DNA of 63,212 nucleotides from a virus: IMG/VR virus record IMGVR_UViG_3300044638_007250, positions 1 through 63,212 of that record, one strand, 5' to 3'. Numbering within the stretch: position 1 is the first letter of the stretch; each line of letters opens with the position of its first letter. The position numbers and the translations under genes are program-made. Positions 20,359 through 31,000 of the stretch are shown here, piece after piece. Under the pieces are notes generated by a model that was not told the origin of the DNA, ran no database searches, and was given only the letters and a program-made list of their open reading frames with translations.

Positions 20359-20808
20359 TTACTTTAAGTCAAATCCCAAATAATCAAAAGATAATTTTTG
20401 AGCTGAAAAAATGTCAGTTAATTCTTTTAAAACGTCTTTCAAAAATGGTCGTACATCAACCGTATAACGAACTTTTGGTGGGAACAATTTTCCGTCAAAA
20501 TTTCTATGACAAATTGTCTGCTCCCCAATTTTAACGTAAAGGTTAAATTCTTCTTTACCATCAGTAAACGATGTGTCCATAATTGCAGGGTCTGTAACAA
20601 TCGCATCTTTGTTGTCCATCATGTACACAACTGTTTTCATTTTTAAGTTGTACTCAAGGGAATCTTTAAGTCGTTTAATAAACTCGTATAACTCCAAAGA
20701 ATTTTTTGCTTTTGGGTTGTACCCACGAACATTAAAAAATCTCTGAACAACGATGTTGTCATTCAACGTAAGTAAGAATTCCATTTTGGTGCTGTCTTGC
20801 TCTTTCAT
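20359..20808 (-). CDS. Unknown protein in replication operon (149 aa)
   Basis: Not recognised. 149 aa, ATG start 3 nt after the exonuclease stop, 38 nt before the helicase gene. It has a mixed alpha/beta appearance (FLLTLNDNIVVQRFFNVRGY; LYEFIKRLKDSLEYNLKMKT), charged, with no membrane segment and no clear catalytic motif. Its position between rnh and gene 41 suggests a replication-linked accessory; helicase-loader identity (gp59) is not supported by any motif seen. Confidence 0.65.
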   Translation of the reverse strand: MKEQDSTKMEFLLTLNDNIVVQRFFNVRGYNPKAKNSLELYEFIKRLKDSLEYNLKMKTVVYMMDNKDAIVTDPAIMDTSFTDGKEEFNLYVKIGEQTICHRNFDGKLFPPKVRYTVDVRPFLKDVLKELTDIFSAQKLSFDYLGFDLK

Positions 20809-20811
20809 AAT

Positions 20812-21813
20812 TTAATTTTTGTTTGTATTTCTTTTTTCTTTTCTTGTTAATTTCATAAAGGGTTTGAGGAAGTTAACCCAAGCTTCATCGTTCTTGGGTA
20901 GATACTTAAAGAGACCATCTTCCATCATCATTCTCATTAAGTTCTTATATCCCCTATCTGTAGGGTCTATAGTGTCGGTTAAAATCTGTTCAACTAATTC
21001 TTTTCCATCGGCAGTAATTAAAGGGTTTGTAAGGTCGACTATCTTTTTGTTGGTTGTATAAAACTCTTCTCCAAATATAGTTGATTTAGTTTTACCAGTC
21101 AAAAGATTTGTCAATGTTTTGGAAGGTTTCTCTTGCGGGAGATTTCGTGCATAATCCAAGATTTCTTCGATAGTGCATGGTTTCTCCTGCAATTGTGGGA
21201 ATAACTTAACTAAAGTTTTTTCTCCAAGTCCTTGAATACCATCAATGTTATCGGACTTGTCTCCTGTGAATACTTTAGTCACCAATACATTATAGTGAGG
21301 GATGTCCACCTTGTTGATGGAAATCATATCTCCGTTTTTAAAGTATTGTTTTGTGATTGGGGAGTAGATGGTTACATTCTCGGAGATAAGTTGTGTAAGG
21401 TCTTTATCCGCAGAAAAAATGATAATCTGTTCGTCTTTGGATATCTTACAATAATGAGCAATGAGGTCATCCGCCTCATTATCTTCAACCTCAATTTGTC
21501 TTACGAAAATTTCTTCGAGATATTGTTTGACACGAGCTCTTTGATACAAATACGATTCGTACTTGTATTCATTCATACTCTCTCGTCTGTTCTCTTTGTA
21601 TTGGGGATAAATTGATTTTCTTATAGATGAATTTGATTCACCATCCCAAAATACAACAACCTTATCATGGTTGTGTTCTTCAAGGAATTTACGGAGTATA
21701 TTCACAAAGTGAAATACTCCACCCACGTGGTCTCCGTTGTTAAAAACATCTTTGGCTCCGTGGAATCCTATTTTAAATAAGTTATTACCGTCTACTAATA
21801 GTGTCTTAATCAC
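20812..21813 (-). CDS. rnh: 5'-3' exonuclease / RNase H of FEN family
   Basis: 333 aa; T4 Rnh is 305 aa. Removes RNA primers and 5' flaps of Okazaki fragments. Active-site acids follow the FEN/Pol I 5'-nuclease order: LLVDGNNLF (D8), VVFWDGE, DNEADDLI, FSADKDLTQL, then the helix-hairpin-helix block TGDKSDNIDGIQGLGEKT, which binds DNA and ends the metal site. The start is GTG (21811-21813); no in-frame ATG lies close upstream and the protein starts at the expected first beta strand. Lies between uvsX and the 149-aa gene. Confidence 0.9.
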   Translation of the reverse strand: MIKTLLVDGNNLFKIGFHGAKDVFNNGDHVGGVFHFVNILRKFLEEHNHDKVVVFWDGESNSSIRKSIYPQYKENRRESMNEYKYESYLYQRARVKQYLEEIFVRQIEVEDNEADDLIAHYCKISKDEQIIIFSADKDLTQLISENVTIYSPITKQYFKNGDMISINKVDIPHYNVLVTKVFTGDKSDNIDGIQGLGEKTLVKLFPQLQEKPCTIEEILDYARNLPQEKPSKTLTNLLTGKTKSTIFGEEFYTTNKKIVDLTNPLITADGKELVEQILTDTIDPTDRGYKNLMRMMMEDGLFKYLPKNDEAWVNFLKPFMKLTRKEKRNTNKN

Positions 21814-21842
21814 ATTTGTGATTTAAATGGTGAAACAATATA

Positions 21843-22844
21843 TTAATCCTCTTTTTCTTCTTTCAATGTGAAATCACCGTCAGTTCCAATAATTTCTTTC
21901 CAATAGTCAGCGTGTTCTTTTTTGTATGACTCAATGGACGCTTTTTCTTCTGACGCTTCTTTACCTGCCAAGAATCCGTGTGGTGTCACAATAATCTTAC
22001 CGTCTTCATAACCTAAACCATTGATGTGGTTTTTCATTACGGAAACTTTAGTTCTAATTGCAAACTTAACACTTCTCTTATCTTTGGTTGCAGTAATCTT
22101 ATTTGTTCCTGCACCTTTTTGATTACCAAATAAGAATACTAATGATGAGTTTAACCAAATAGCTTCACCACCTTTAGCTTTAATTTTTGGTTGACCAAAT
22201 GGATTGTCAGGTAATTCAACCCAAGGTTGGTTAACGATAACCAATGTGTTTTCGTATTTTGAATCAGATTTACGTGAACCTGAAATACGTTGATTGATAC
22301 CCATACCGATTTTATCCGCTAATACAGATGCGTTGTGTTGTTTACCACCTTTACCATCAAATGTCATCTTACAAGGAACTGAACCAACTGAATCCCACAA
22401 GAATAATAAACTGTAATCCAATTCACCTTTTTCTTGTGCGTCTAATAAACTATTAATGTAGTCAGTAATTTGTTCAATGTAATCAAAGTCATTGTTGAAG
22501 ATGTAAAAACCATCCCAATCAATCTCACCTGTTTCTTCATCGACAACTTCCTCACATTCAAAACCCATAAGTTTTGCGTGTTCAAAAGACCATTTCTGCT
22601 CTGTAATAATGAATACAGGTAGAATACCTTTCTTTTGGGCATCAACTGCAGATTTAACTAAAGCAGTTGTTTTACCTGTATCAGAGTGACCCAAGAACAT
22701 ATTTAAGTGCCCAATCGCAGGACCAGGTAGTCCAACCGCATCCAAGAAGTCAGGACCTAAATCAAAAAATCTCTGTGGTTTGTATTTAGCCGAAGTAGAG
22801 AATTTTTTCTTTACCGCACTAAAATCGTTCTTTTTAATCGCCAT
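21843..22844 (-). CDS. uvsX: UvsX-like RecA-family recombinase
   Basis: 333 aa; T4 UvsX is 391 aa. Strand-exchange ATPase for recombination-dependent replication and repair. Walker A GHSDTGKTT at 52-60, catalytic Glu in ITEQKW (E82), Walker B LLFLWDSVGS (about 146-154), and the VIVNQPW/KAKGGEAIWLNSS blocks equivalent to the RecA Q-loop/L2 region. The C-terminus is acidic (TLKEEKED), as in other UvsX/RecA proteins. ATG start overlaps the end of the 75-aa gene by 11 nt. Confidence 0.88.
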   Translation of the reverse strand: MAIKKNDFSAVKKKFSTSAKYKPQRFFDLGPDFLDAVGLPGPAIGHLNMFLGHSDTGKTTALVKSAVDAQKKGILPVFIITEQKWSFEHAKLMGFECEEVVDEETGEIDWDGFYIFNNDFDYIEQITDYINSLLDAQEKGELDYSLLFLWDSVGSVPCKMTFDGKGGKQHNASVLADKIGMGINQRISGSRKSDSKYENTLVIVNQPWVELPDNPFGQPKIKAKGGEAIWLNSSLVFLFGNQKGAGTNKITATKDKRSVKFAIRTKVSVMKNHINGLGYEDGKIIVTPHGFLAGKEASEEKASIESYKKEHADYWKEIIGTDGDFTLKEEKED

Positions 22845-23061
22845 AATTCGTTGAATAAAATTGTTTTAGGGTTACAAGTTTATCTGAAGCGTTTGCAAGT
22901 TTTTCGACAAAATTATCCATTTCTTCCAAGTGTTGAGGGTGTTCCCCAATTCCTACCGCATTCTCCATATAAACCATTAATGTTGCCTCAGCTTCAGCAA
23001 CTTCACTCTCGTATTTCAATACAAGAGATTCAAACATTTTTTTTCCTATTCTATTTTCCAT
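22834..23061 (-). CDS. Small conserved-type phage protein (75 aa)
   Basis: 75 aa, mostly helical and acidic, with the phrase AVGIGEHPQHLEEMDNFVEK. A GIGEHP-type small protein near replication genes is familiar from large myoviruses, but I know no function. The stop overlaps the uvsX start by 11 nt, and the frame has normal codon use, so it is a real gene. It is the first cistron after the gp32 terminator. Confidence 0.75.
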   Translation of the reverse strand: MENRIGKKMFESLVLKYESEVAEAEATLMVYMENAVGIGEHPQHLEEMDNFVEKLANASDKLVTLKQFYSTNYGD

Positions 23062-23084
23062 GTGTTATTTTTTATAAAAGAAAA

Positions 23085-23121
23085 GAGCTTGGACACTACG
23101 TCTAAGTAAATGTCCAAGCTC
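23085..23121 (-). terminator. Rho-independent terminator after gp32
   Basis: 11-bp perfect stem (GAGCTTGGACA/TGTCCAAGCTC), 15-nt loop, followed on the minus strand by TTTTCTTTT. It separates gp32 from the uvsX-nrdA genes, which have no clear promoter of their own, so partial read-through is likely. Confidence 0.85.
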
Positions 23122-23128
23122 AGTTAAA

Positions 23129-23977
23129 TTAGAATGGTAATTCAGAGTCAGCTTCGTCGTTAGCCTGTGGGTCAACGATTGGTGTAGACTTACCACCACC
23201 GATAGATGTTGTAGATTCAGTATCGTTTGAATATACATAACCACCTTTTTCACTATCCCATTTTGGAGTTTCTCCACGAGCAATCGCCTCAAGATAATCA
23301 ACAGGTTTTTTAGAATATACGTCCATCCAAGTCATCTCGTCATTAATCCAAGCATCTCCTTGAGCTTTGTCTTCATGAACAGGAGCTGGGTCATCGTACA
23401 TGATTGTAGAAATACTTGTGTACTCTTTACCTGCAGGTGTTTTAGATTTTGTCAATTCGATAACAAGGTCACGTCCTTTTTCAGGGTCGGTGATATCTCC
23501 TTTGTTTCTCCAAATTGGAATGATTTTATCCAAGATACCATCATTCTTATAGTTGTGTTTAAATCTCCAAAATTTAACACCATCTTCTTCGTGGTCACGG
23601 TCGATAACCTTAACGATGTAGAATTTACGAGATTTGTATTGTTTTGCCAATTCTTTGTCTGACTCTTTACCCGTAGACATCAACTCTTCGTAAACCTCAT
23701 TCAAAGGTGAACGCTCGTTGTCATTTTTTCCTGGGTCATAAAATTTGTTCCACTGACCACCAACTTGAATTTCGTGATACCATGCTTCTTTGAATGGTGA
23801 AGAACCATCTGCTGTTGGGAGGATACGTACTCTACGTTGTCCTGATTTCTCCTTGTCAGAAAGGATACAAGCGAAATACTTTTTCATTCTTTCGTCTTGT
23901 GACATTTTACTTTGGGCCCCGCCCCCTTGTTGTGCTTTTTCGTACTGTGCCAATACGGCGTCTAATGAACTCATCAT
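23129..23977 (-). CDS. 32: Single-stranded DNA-binding protein gp32-like
   Basis: 282 aa; T4 gp32 is 301 aa. Coats single-stranded DNA in replication and recombination. Evidence: a basic N-terminal helix region, the core RRVRILPTADGSSPFKEAWY with WYHEI, YKSRKFYIVKVIDRDHEEDG, and KFWRFKHNYKNDGILDKII, which follow the OB-fold order of gp32 in T4-like phages; and an acidic tail ending DEADSELPF, like the protein-interaction tip of SSBs. The zinc-ribbon cysteines of T4 gp32 are absent: only one Cys (C37) exists. Start is ATGATG. A strong sigma70-like promoter lies 34-62 nt upstream and a terminator follows, giving a one-gene transcript. Confidence 0.85.
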   Translation of the reverse strand: MMSSLDAVLAQYEKAQQGGGAQSKMSQDERMKKYFACILSDKEKSGQRRVRILPTADGSSPFKEAWYHEIQVGGQWNKFYDPGKNDNERSPLNEVYEELMSTGKESDKELAKQYKSRKFYIVKVIDRDHEEDGVKFWRFKHNYKNDGILDKIIPIWRNKGDITDPEKGRDLVIELTKSKTPAGKEYTSISTIMYDDPAPVHEDKAQGDAWINDEMTWMDVYSKKPVDYLEAIARGETPKWDSEKGGYVYSNDTESTTSIGGGKSTPIVDPQANDEADSELPF

Positions 23978-24010
23978 GTTTTTATATATTTAAGTTTAAT
24001 TTGTTTTACA

Positions 24011-24039
24011 ATTATAGTCTAGTTTTACCACTTTGTCAA
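24011..24039 (-). promoter_or_regulatory. Consensus sigma70-like promoter of gp32
   Basis: On the minus strand: TTGACA (24039-24034), 17-nt spacer, TATAAT (24016-24011). The -10 region reads TATAATTG and the -35 is preceded by T (TTTGACA), so it also nearly fits the Bacteroidetes -33 TTTG / -7 TAnnTTTG pattern. It lies directly after the terminator of the preceding operon. Confidence 0.8.
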
Positions 24040-24046
24040 ATAAAAA

Positions 24047-24069
24047 AAGGTCACCTTTTGGGTGACCTT
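24047..24069 (-). terminator. Rho-independent terminator after the 233-aa gene
   Basis: 9-bp perfect stem (AAGGTCACC/GGTGACCTT), 5-nt loop, then a run of seven T on the minus strand. Confidence 0.88.
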
Positions 24070-24088
24070 ACATTATTTGTTGTGTTTG

Positions 24089-24790
24089 TTATTTGTATTT
24101 GAATTCGTCTTCAAATCCGTTACCTTGGAAAGAATTCTTAATATCGTTAACATTGATGTCGGTCACGTCATCAGGTGTTAAAACATAATCATTTTTTCCC
24201 GTCTTTTCCATCTCTTCCGACTTATCATCAAAAAATTGTGATAATTTTTGACTGTAAGGATATGAGTCATAAGTTCTTAACTCCAATTTTTCTTGTGGAG
24301 TTTTTTCACGATACTTCTCGATTTTGTTTTCAAGAGCATTTAACTTATTCATAATCGCATCCATCTCACCTAATCTTGATTCCAATTTACCTAATTGTCC
24401 AAATAAGTTTTCAAAGTAATCGTCTTGTTTTGATTGAATGTCTTTTTGAGTGGTAACCAATTCAGTAATGTCAAGTTCTTCACTATCACCACCTTCTTCG
24501 GTACCTTTTTCCATTGATTCACCTTCATCATCGATTTTCTCAACATCAGGGTCATTTTCAACATCGATAGGTGTTGCAGGTGCCTCTCCCGCTGGTGGTG
24601 CTCCCGCAGCATCAGGTGCTGGTGGTGGAACCGCCGCTGCGTCTGCAGGTGGTGGAGGAGGTGCCGCTCCTGCATCAGGTGCAAGTGCAGCTAAATCATC
24701 AGGAGCTGACTCTGTTGCCTGTTCCAAAATATACTTGTTGATACTTCTGTATCTTTCAATTTCACTTAATATTTTTTTGTCTATACCCAT
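24089..24790 (-). CDS. Unknown acidic protein with Ala/Pro-rich linker (233 aa)
   Basis: Not recognised. Three parts are visible: a short helical N-terminus (1-25); a low-complexity Ala/Pro linker (about 29-74) with PPPPPADAAAVPPPAPDAAG; then an acidic Asp/Glu segment (75-108), a predicted coiled coil (about 110-160, QLGKLESRLGEMDAIMNKLN) and a mixed C-terminus. The linker has higher G+C than its neighbours because of Ala and Pro codons. Starts 4 nt after the 74-aa gene, at the end of a late-type transcript, so probably a virion or assembly protein. No enzyme motif. Confidence 0.7.
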   Translation of the reverse strand: MGIDKKILSEIERYRSINKYILEQATESAPDDLAALAPDAGAAPPPPPADAAAVPPPAPDAAGAPPAGEAPATPIDVENDPDVEKIDDEGESMEKGTEEGGDSEELDITELVTTQKDIQSKQDDYFENLFGQLGKLESRLGEMDAIMNKLNALENKIEKYREKTPQEKLELRTYDSYPYSQKLSQFFDDKSEEMEKTGKNDYVLTPDDVTDINVNDIKNSFQGNGFEDEFKYK

Positions 24791-24794
24791 TGTA

Positions 24795-25019
24795 TTAACC
24801 GTTTAACAATTGCTTTATACCTTTAGATGTTTCAACTCTTACTTTTCTATTGGCAGTTGTTTGGTGACCAGCTCTTTCAATAAGACCGTCTCTTTCTCTA
24901 ACAGTATAACAATCTCCCGTATCTAAATCACAAACTTGTTTAGTACCGTCACCGTTATCTTCTTGAGAAAATCTTGTAGATTTACCAAGGTAGTTGTCTA
25001 ATGCTGTTTTAATATCCAT
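24795..25019 (-). CDS. Unknown small protein (74 aa)
   Basis: Not recognised. 74 aa, hydrophilic, with a short beta-hairpin-like block CDLDTGDCYTVRERDGLIER that has two Cys seven residues apart and resembles a minimal nucleic-acid or virion module. A late-type element ends 14 nt before the ATG, and the 233-aa gene follows after 4 nt, so the two probably form one transcript ending at 24047-24069. Confidence 0.7.
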   Translation of the reverse strand: MDIKTALDNYLGKSTRFSQEDNGDGTKQVCDLDTGDCYTVRERDGLIERAGHQTTANRKVRVETSKGIKQLLNG

Positions 25020-25033
25020 AATTATGTTTCTAT

Positions 25034-25041
25034 ATAAATAT
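25034..25041 (-). promoter_or_regulatory. Late-type element ATATTTAT upstream of 74-aa gene
   Basis: Sense ATATTTATATAG ends 14 nt before the ATG at 25019, in the gap after the 2453-aa gene. Confidence 0.45.
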
Positions 25042-25057
25042 ATCGTTATTTGTTAAA

Positions 25058-28000
25058 TTATTGAGGGAATGCAAATGGGAAGAATTGTGTTGCACTACTA
25101 TTTTCATTTGGTTGTTGTATTTTTCTAGCACTTATTTTTAACTTACAAAGTACTCTACTAGTACCTTGTGGAATATCAATACCTTCATTTTCAAAATAAA
25201 ATAACACATCTTCAGCATTTATCACATATGTTGTTGGATTATTAAAGAAATCATCCATGTAACTAGAAGGTATTGTTCCTTCACCTAAAACAACTTGAAC
25301 AACTTGATTGTTAGATGTTGCACTCATTCTTACAAATTGATACGTCAATGATGGCAGAGGAGCACTTAAGTATAACCATTCAGCATTTCCTAAAAATCCG
25401 CCAGGTATTAATTCAGGATTGATTTTCACTGTTAGTTCATAATCATTAGCATCAAATTCCGATACCATAACCACAGGTCCTGTTTGTTGTGGGTTGGTAT
25501 TACTATTTGGTGGTACTGCAGGTACAACTGTTGGTGGAGCAGGAGTAGGTTGTTGAGGATTGTATGTAAATGTATTTGTGGTGGTGCCACTACCATGAAT
25601 ACCATAAACACTAATGGTGTTGTTTTGAGGTACGGTCGTATTACTAAACGGTACAACTACCACAACACTTGCAGAATTATTTATTGTAATACCAGTAGTC
25701 ACGCTAACATTGTTTATTGTGACAGATGTAATACTACCCAAGTCAGTTCCTGTTAAATTTAATATGGTTCCCGTAACACCTGTTAATGGTGAGAACGATG
25801 TAACATTAGGTGGTAAACATGATGGTGGTGGTGGATTTGACGTGTTTAAATTATTAGTTGCACCTTTACCACCACTAGCAATTTGTTGAGCCTGAGCATC
25901 ACCCGCAGTTTTAATTGTTTTTGCTGACGCAACATTTAATTGTACGTCACCAGCAGACTTAATACCTTTTTTAACTGTATCAATTGTAGTTTTAAATTCA
26001 TTTTGATTTTCATCAAAATATGATGGTGGTATGTTAGGATTCGCACTTGTAGCTGGTAACCAATAACAAACATAATATTTTGGTAAACCTAATGGTGCCT
26101 CCCCATTTTCACCGTAGAATATTCTATTAATATTCGGTGTTAATCTTGCAACCATAAAACTTAAAAACTTATCAAGGTTTTCAAAGTTAGCAATTGGCGT
26201 TGATGATGGTGAACCCGTAGAATTTGGTACGTCAACACAAGACGCTTGTTTCTGTATAAAATATTGTGTACTTGGTCCCCAATAAAGTGATAAATCTACG
26301 TTGGCAAAGTTGTTATTATAACCATAGAAACTATCTTTATTGAACGTCTTAATATAACACATTAAATAAATTAATACTTGTAAATCAGGGTTGTCAGTTT
26401 TATTTCTAATTTCGTCCGCTAACTGCAATGGAGATAAAGTAATTGTTGCCGATTCTTTAAAATCACCCCACGTCGAATAGTTTGTATTAAGTTTTTCTGT
26501 ACATGAGTTAACTGAGGCCGCAACATTATTACCTTGTTGTTGTAACAATGCCGTCTTATTAATATTTGTAGTAGGTTTGTTTGGCTTATTATCTTTTTTG
26601 GCCAATATAGCACTTTCAATTTGAGTTAATAAGTTTTGATTAATACTTTGAAGTAAGTTATCAATTGACGGTAAGTCGTAAATACCTTGTCTAACCCCCG
26701 TAAAACTTGTTTGGAATTCACCAGCATTTATTGTATGACTTACATCAGTAATTAGATAAGGTCCATTGAACATCGGAACGTGTCTTAAATTAAAATACAT
26801 TGTTGGTTGTATCAACGCATTTCCAAATGATACAATATTACACTGATAACTTCTTTGTTTGTAAAGATTATATAATCCCACATTTTGAGTTGCACTGTTT
26901 TTTCCATTGGCCTGATTAACCATATTCAATTGTGTTTGAATTGTTTCAGACGTTGCCTTGCCACTATCCATTGAAACGTTAAATGAGTAGAAAATATTTT
27001 GATTTCTAGTTCCAATATCAACATTAAATCCTACACATCTATTGGAAACTGCCCAATCTTTTTTACCTTGTTGATTTTCAATTAAAGGATTTTCCGAAGC
27101 TCTTCTTAACTCAAATGAGTCATTTCTATACCTTGAATTACCTTTTGGTAAATCTAAGTGCGCCGATGGTAATCCCGCATAAAAACAAACCATTTTTGGA
27201 CCTGATTTTCTATAGTCAACATCAAGGAATGTTCCCCACATATTATCGGCAAATTCTAATGAGCCCTCAGTGTTTTGTGAAATTGTTGTACCATCCACAT
27301 CTTGTACATTGTAGAAGTTAACATACGCAGGTAATGGCATCACATTAAATTTGTTTTTAATCAATATACCACTTAAGAATGTAAAAACACTCATTTCCAT
27401 ATTCATGGACGTTTCTTCAAAAGTTTTTGTACCCAACAAAGTATCTTTTAATGATATGATGTCAACGATTATTGTGTCACCAATATTTCTTGATGCTCTG
27501 TCTAAAAATAAGAAATCTTCAAATAATGTCTTACTTGTAAAATCACCACCCGAAATCCATTTGTCATTTAAGGCCTTAAAAACTTCATAGTTTTCAACTT
27601 TACTTTGTTGTCCATCAATTACACTTTGAATTGATTTTTCAGGAAGTTCTTGTTGGTTTGGTAACTTAGCCCTAACTCGATTTAATACTTGGTTCAAGAA
27701 TAAATCTTGTAATGCAGATGTACCATCTAAGTAAGTTTGTAATCTTGATTTAAATTCATTACTATTCAGTGTTGGTGTCAATAACTTTTGAGTCGCATAT
27801 TGTTTTATCAGTTGGGAACACAATGTAATGTTAGCAACCGAAAACTCAATATTATTGTCTATAAAGAAATCGGTAATATATGAACCTTGGTCCGTGTAAA
27901 CCAAATTTTGAATCGTCGAAAATCCAATTTCAGTTTCTAATGCCAACCATTGTGATTGAAATAATGCTTTGGATTGTGCCAACGTAATAGTACCTCCTGC

Positions 28001-31000
28001 CGATGGTAAAGAATTTGTAACATAAGTCCCAAAATTTATAGGGTCAACAATATCATTTGCCCCTCCATTTGAAGCCAAGAAAGAATCCACAACTCTTCGT
28101 TTGTAGTTTGAAGGATTACCGTATTTCAAAATAACATCATACTCCAAGAAAGACTTTATTGTTGTTGAAAATGATGATAGTTGTGTGTTAGGTATTGTAT
28201 TAAAATACTCAGTAGTTGTTTGACCCGCATTACTTTCAATGGTCATAAGACTTCTGAACAAATATTGGAAATTTTTATAAACCGCATTATTATCTACAGG
28301 AGACTGACCAATTGGAACCGCAACTTGCGGTCCTAACTCAATATCCGCAACGGGTCTACTAAAGTTTAAAAACTCTTGTTCAAACTTATCTAAAATACTT
28401 TTATCAAAAACTGAAAATATTTCTTCGATATTTGAATATTCATCTGTAATTAAAAATTTAAATGGTGCTTGTTTTGTATTACCAGTTAAAATTTTATTTA
28501 GATACTTATCAGGACTCGGTTTAATTATCTCGTTACTTTTGAAGTATCCATAATTTGGTGCCGCCCATAATAATCTAACAGACCCATTATAAATTGATGG
28601 GTCATTTAAGAAAGAAAAGTTTTGAACGTTGTTTTGTAATAACTCAGAGCTAACTTGATTGAATGGTGTACCAAATGATGGTACGATGAAATACTTAATA
28701 CTTGTAGTATTTTGATTTGGAGAACAATTTCCTGAAAGCGCTGGTAAGTCCATAACAGTATCAGGTAAAATAACAGACCAAGTTTGTATTGTAGATGCCG
28801 TTGGACTTCCTGTCGCAATACCAACATTTGAACTTGTTGGTATAACGTTTGAGTCTACAAAATTATAGACTTTCATACCACCATTTATACTTGCCTGAAT
28901 TTCTTGATTATCATAATTAACGTATAAATCATAACCATTATAAAATACGTTAAAGTCATTTATAACTTTAGGGTAAAATCCTGTTTGTATTTTTTGGATT
29001 GTTGGGTCTGAAGTATTTTGTAATGTTATTTTTTTAACACCATCAAACTCAAATTCATATGTTTTTGTATCCGCACTTGTTATCGGGTCATAATTAGTTT
29101 TATAATCAAAATTAGTCCACGCACTATCCAAGAAATCAACTCCGTTAGTTTTGTAGTACTTGTATCGATACCATATTGAACCCATTTTAAGGACCCAAGA
29201 ATATGGCATTTTATGGATAGCACCAAACTTTTTGAAACAAGAAGCAATATAATCTAACTCACTTGACGCACCATCTGTTCTATATCTCTCTCTTAGTGAT
29301 GCAAGTGGTAATGAATTAATGAATAAATAAGCCGCCTGAACATAAGGATGTTTATCTTTTCTTCTCCAATTGTAAACACCGTTTTGAATTGCATTTACCA
29401 TGTAAGGAGTATTCAACATTGAAGTTGTTGTTTCTGTAGTTGCGTTCGTAATTGCTCTTGTATGAGTAATATAACTTTCCGTTGGTACAAATTCGTCAGG
29501 ATTTTTTCTTAGAGTATAAAATACGTTAAGCCCTGTTTCAGAAATTTCAGTGGTTGGATTTGAAACTTTCAAATACGAAAAATTAGTAACTGGTCTATTC
29601 GTCGTATAGTTATAAACACTATTGAAATTTGAAATTACATTTCTTTCTTTAAAAACGGTCAATACTTGTTTAGTATCATACACACCATTACCTTGACTTC
29701 TATTACTTTGACTCATGTTTTGAGAAACCCAAGATGGATTTGTAAAAGGATAAGTGTCAATTATCAAAGGTTCACTTGTCGCATTTTTAACCAATTGCTC
29801 CAGTGCCTCATATTTAGCAATTATTTGTGGTTCTTTACCTAATTCGTTTGTTGTTAAAATATTAAAAGAGTTTTCCGTTAAATTTCTAATGTATGGAGTC
29901 ACAAAGAAATCTCTTATGTATTCTTGATAAGCTTTACCAGTACCTTGGTTTGAAATGTTAGATAAAAACTGTGGGTAATTTTGAGCGGTAATATCGTAAT
30001 TCTTAAGTTTCAATGTTAAGAATGGTGCACTAATACCTAAACTTGTAACAATATTACTAGTTTCAGAACTTAAAATTAAGTCAGTCAATTGACTTAGTTG
30101 GTTACCAGTTGCCCTAACAAAATTTGAATAGTTTGAAGTTAAGAATTGTCTTTCCCAAATTTCATAGAAAAATTTTATTTCCTCTTTGTTAACGTAAGCA
30201 ATACCATTTGAGGGGTATTCAATCGCATTTATATTAATAATGTTTGTGGTCGCCTGACTATCTGTTGGTACTTGGGCAACAGGTGGATTAAACTTTTGAG
30301 TTAATCCTTTCATATATTCTTCAACAAATTCAACTTCAGGCCATTTTTCGTAAAGATATCCTTTTGTAATATCAACAACAGATGGGTCTGCAATATATGT
30401 AAGTTGAAACCTTCCCTTTTTATCTTCAGGAGTTTCTTTAAAGAATTGAGGCCAAGGGTAAACAGGAACTTTAGCCGTGGATAAACCTTGATTCTCATTT
30501 TGAGCTTCTTGTGATATTGAGGTTTTATCCGTAGTATCAACACCAGGTGCAGAAGACGGGTTATCTAAAATTGCCAATTGTCTTACTGGGTCATATTTAA
30601 CATTCCAAGCATTTGTATGGACCTCATCCATCAATCTTATGAATGCTTCTGCAGACGCCATAATAACCGCAGAAACATTTCTAACAGTTGGTTTAAATCC
30701 TATACCTAATGTTGGGTCTTCAATTTTTCTTTGGAAGTCAGCAGTTAACCTTGTTTCGTATTCTGTTAATTGTCTATTAGCCTCAGCTTCCATTTGATAT
30801 ATCAAATTTTCAAACCTTGGTCTTGTAAGGTTTGTAACTGTATCACTTTTAAAAACAAAAAGAGGTGGTATGACAAGATTTGTACTTTTATTAGGATTAG
30901 GAATGGCACCTGAACTCAAAGTTGTTTCAAGTTGTTCTGATAATATCTTACTCAAATAATCTGAAGTAGTTTTTTTATCCGCCTCACTTACCACAGTACT

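Noticed and set aside
24450-24806. Plus-strand Ser/Ala/Gly-rich frame opposite the 233-aa gene
   Set aside because: Antisense reading of the Ala/Pro linker; the minus-strand frame has the coiled coil and the operon context.
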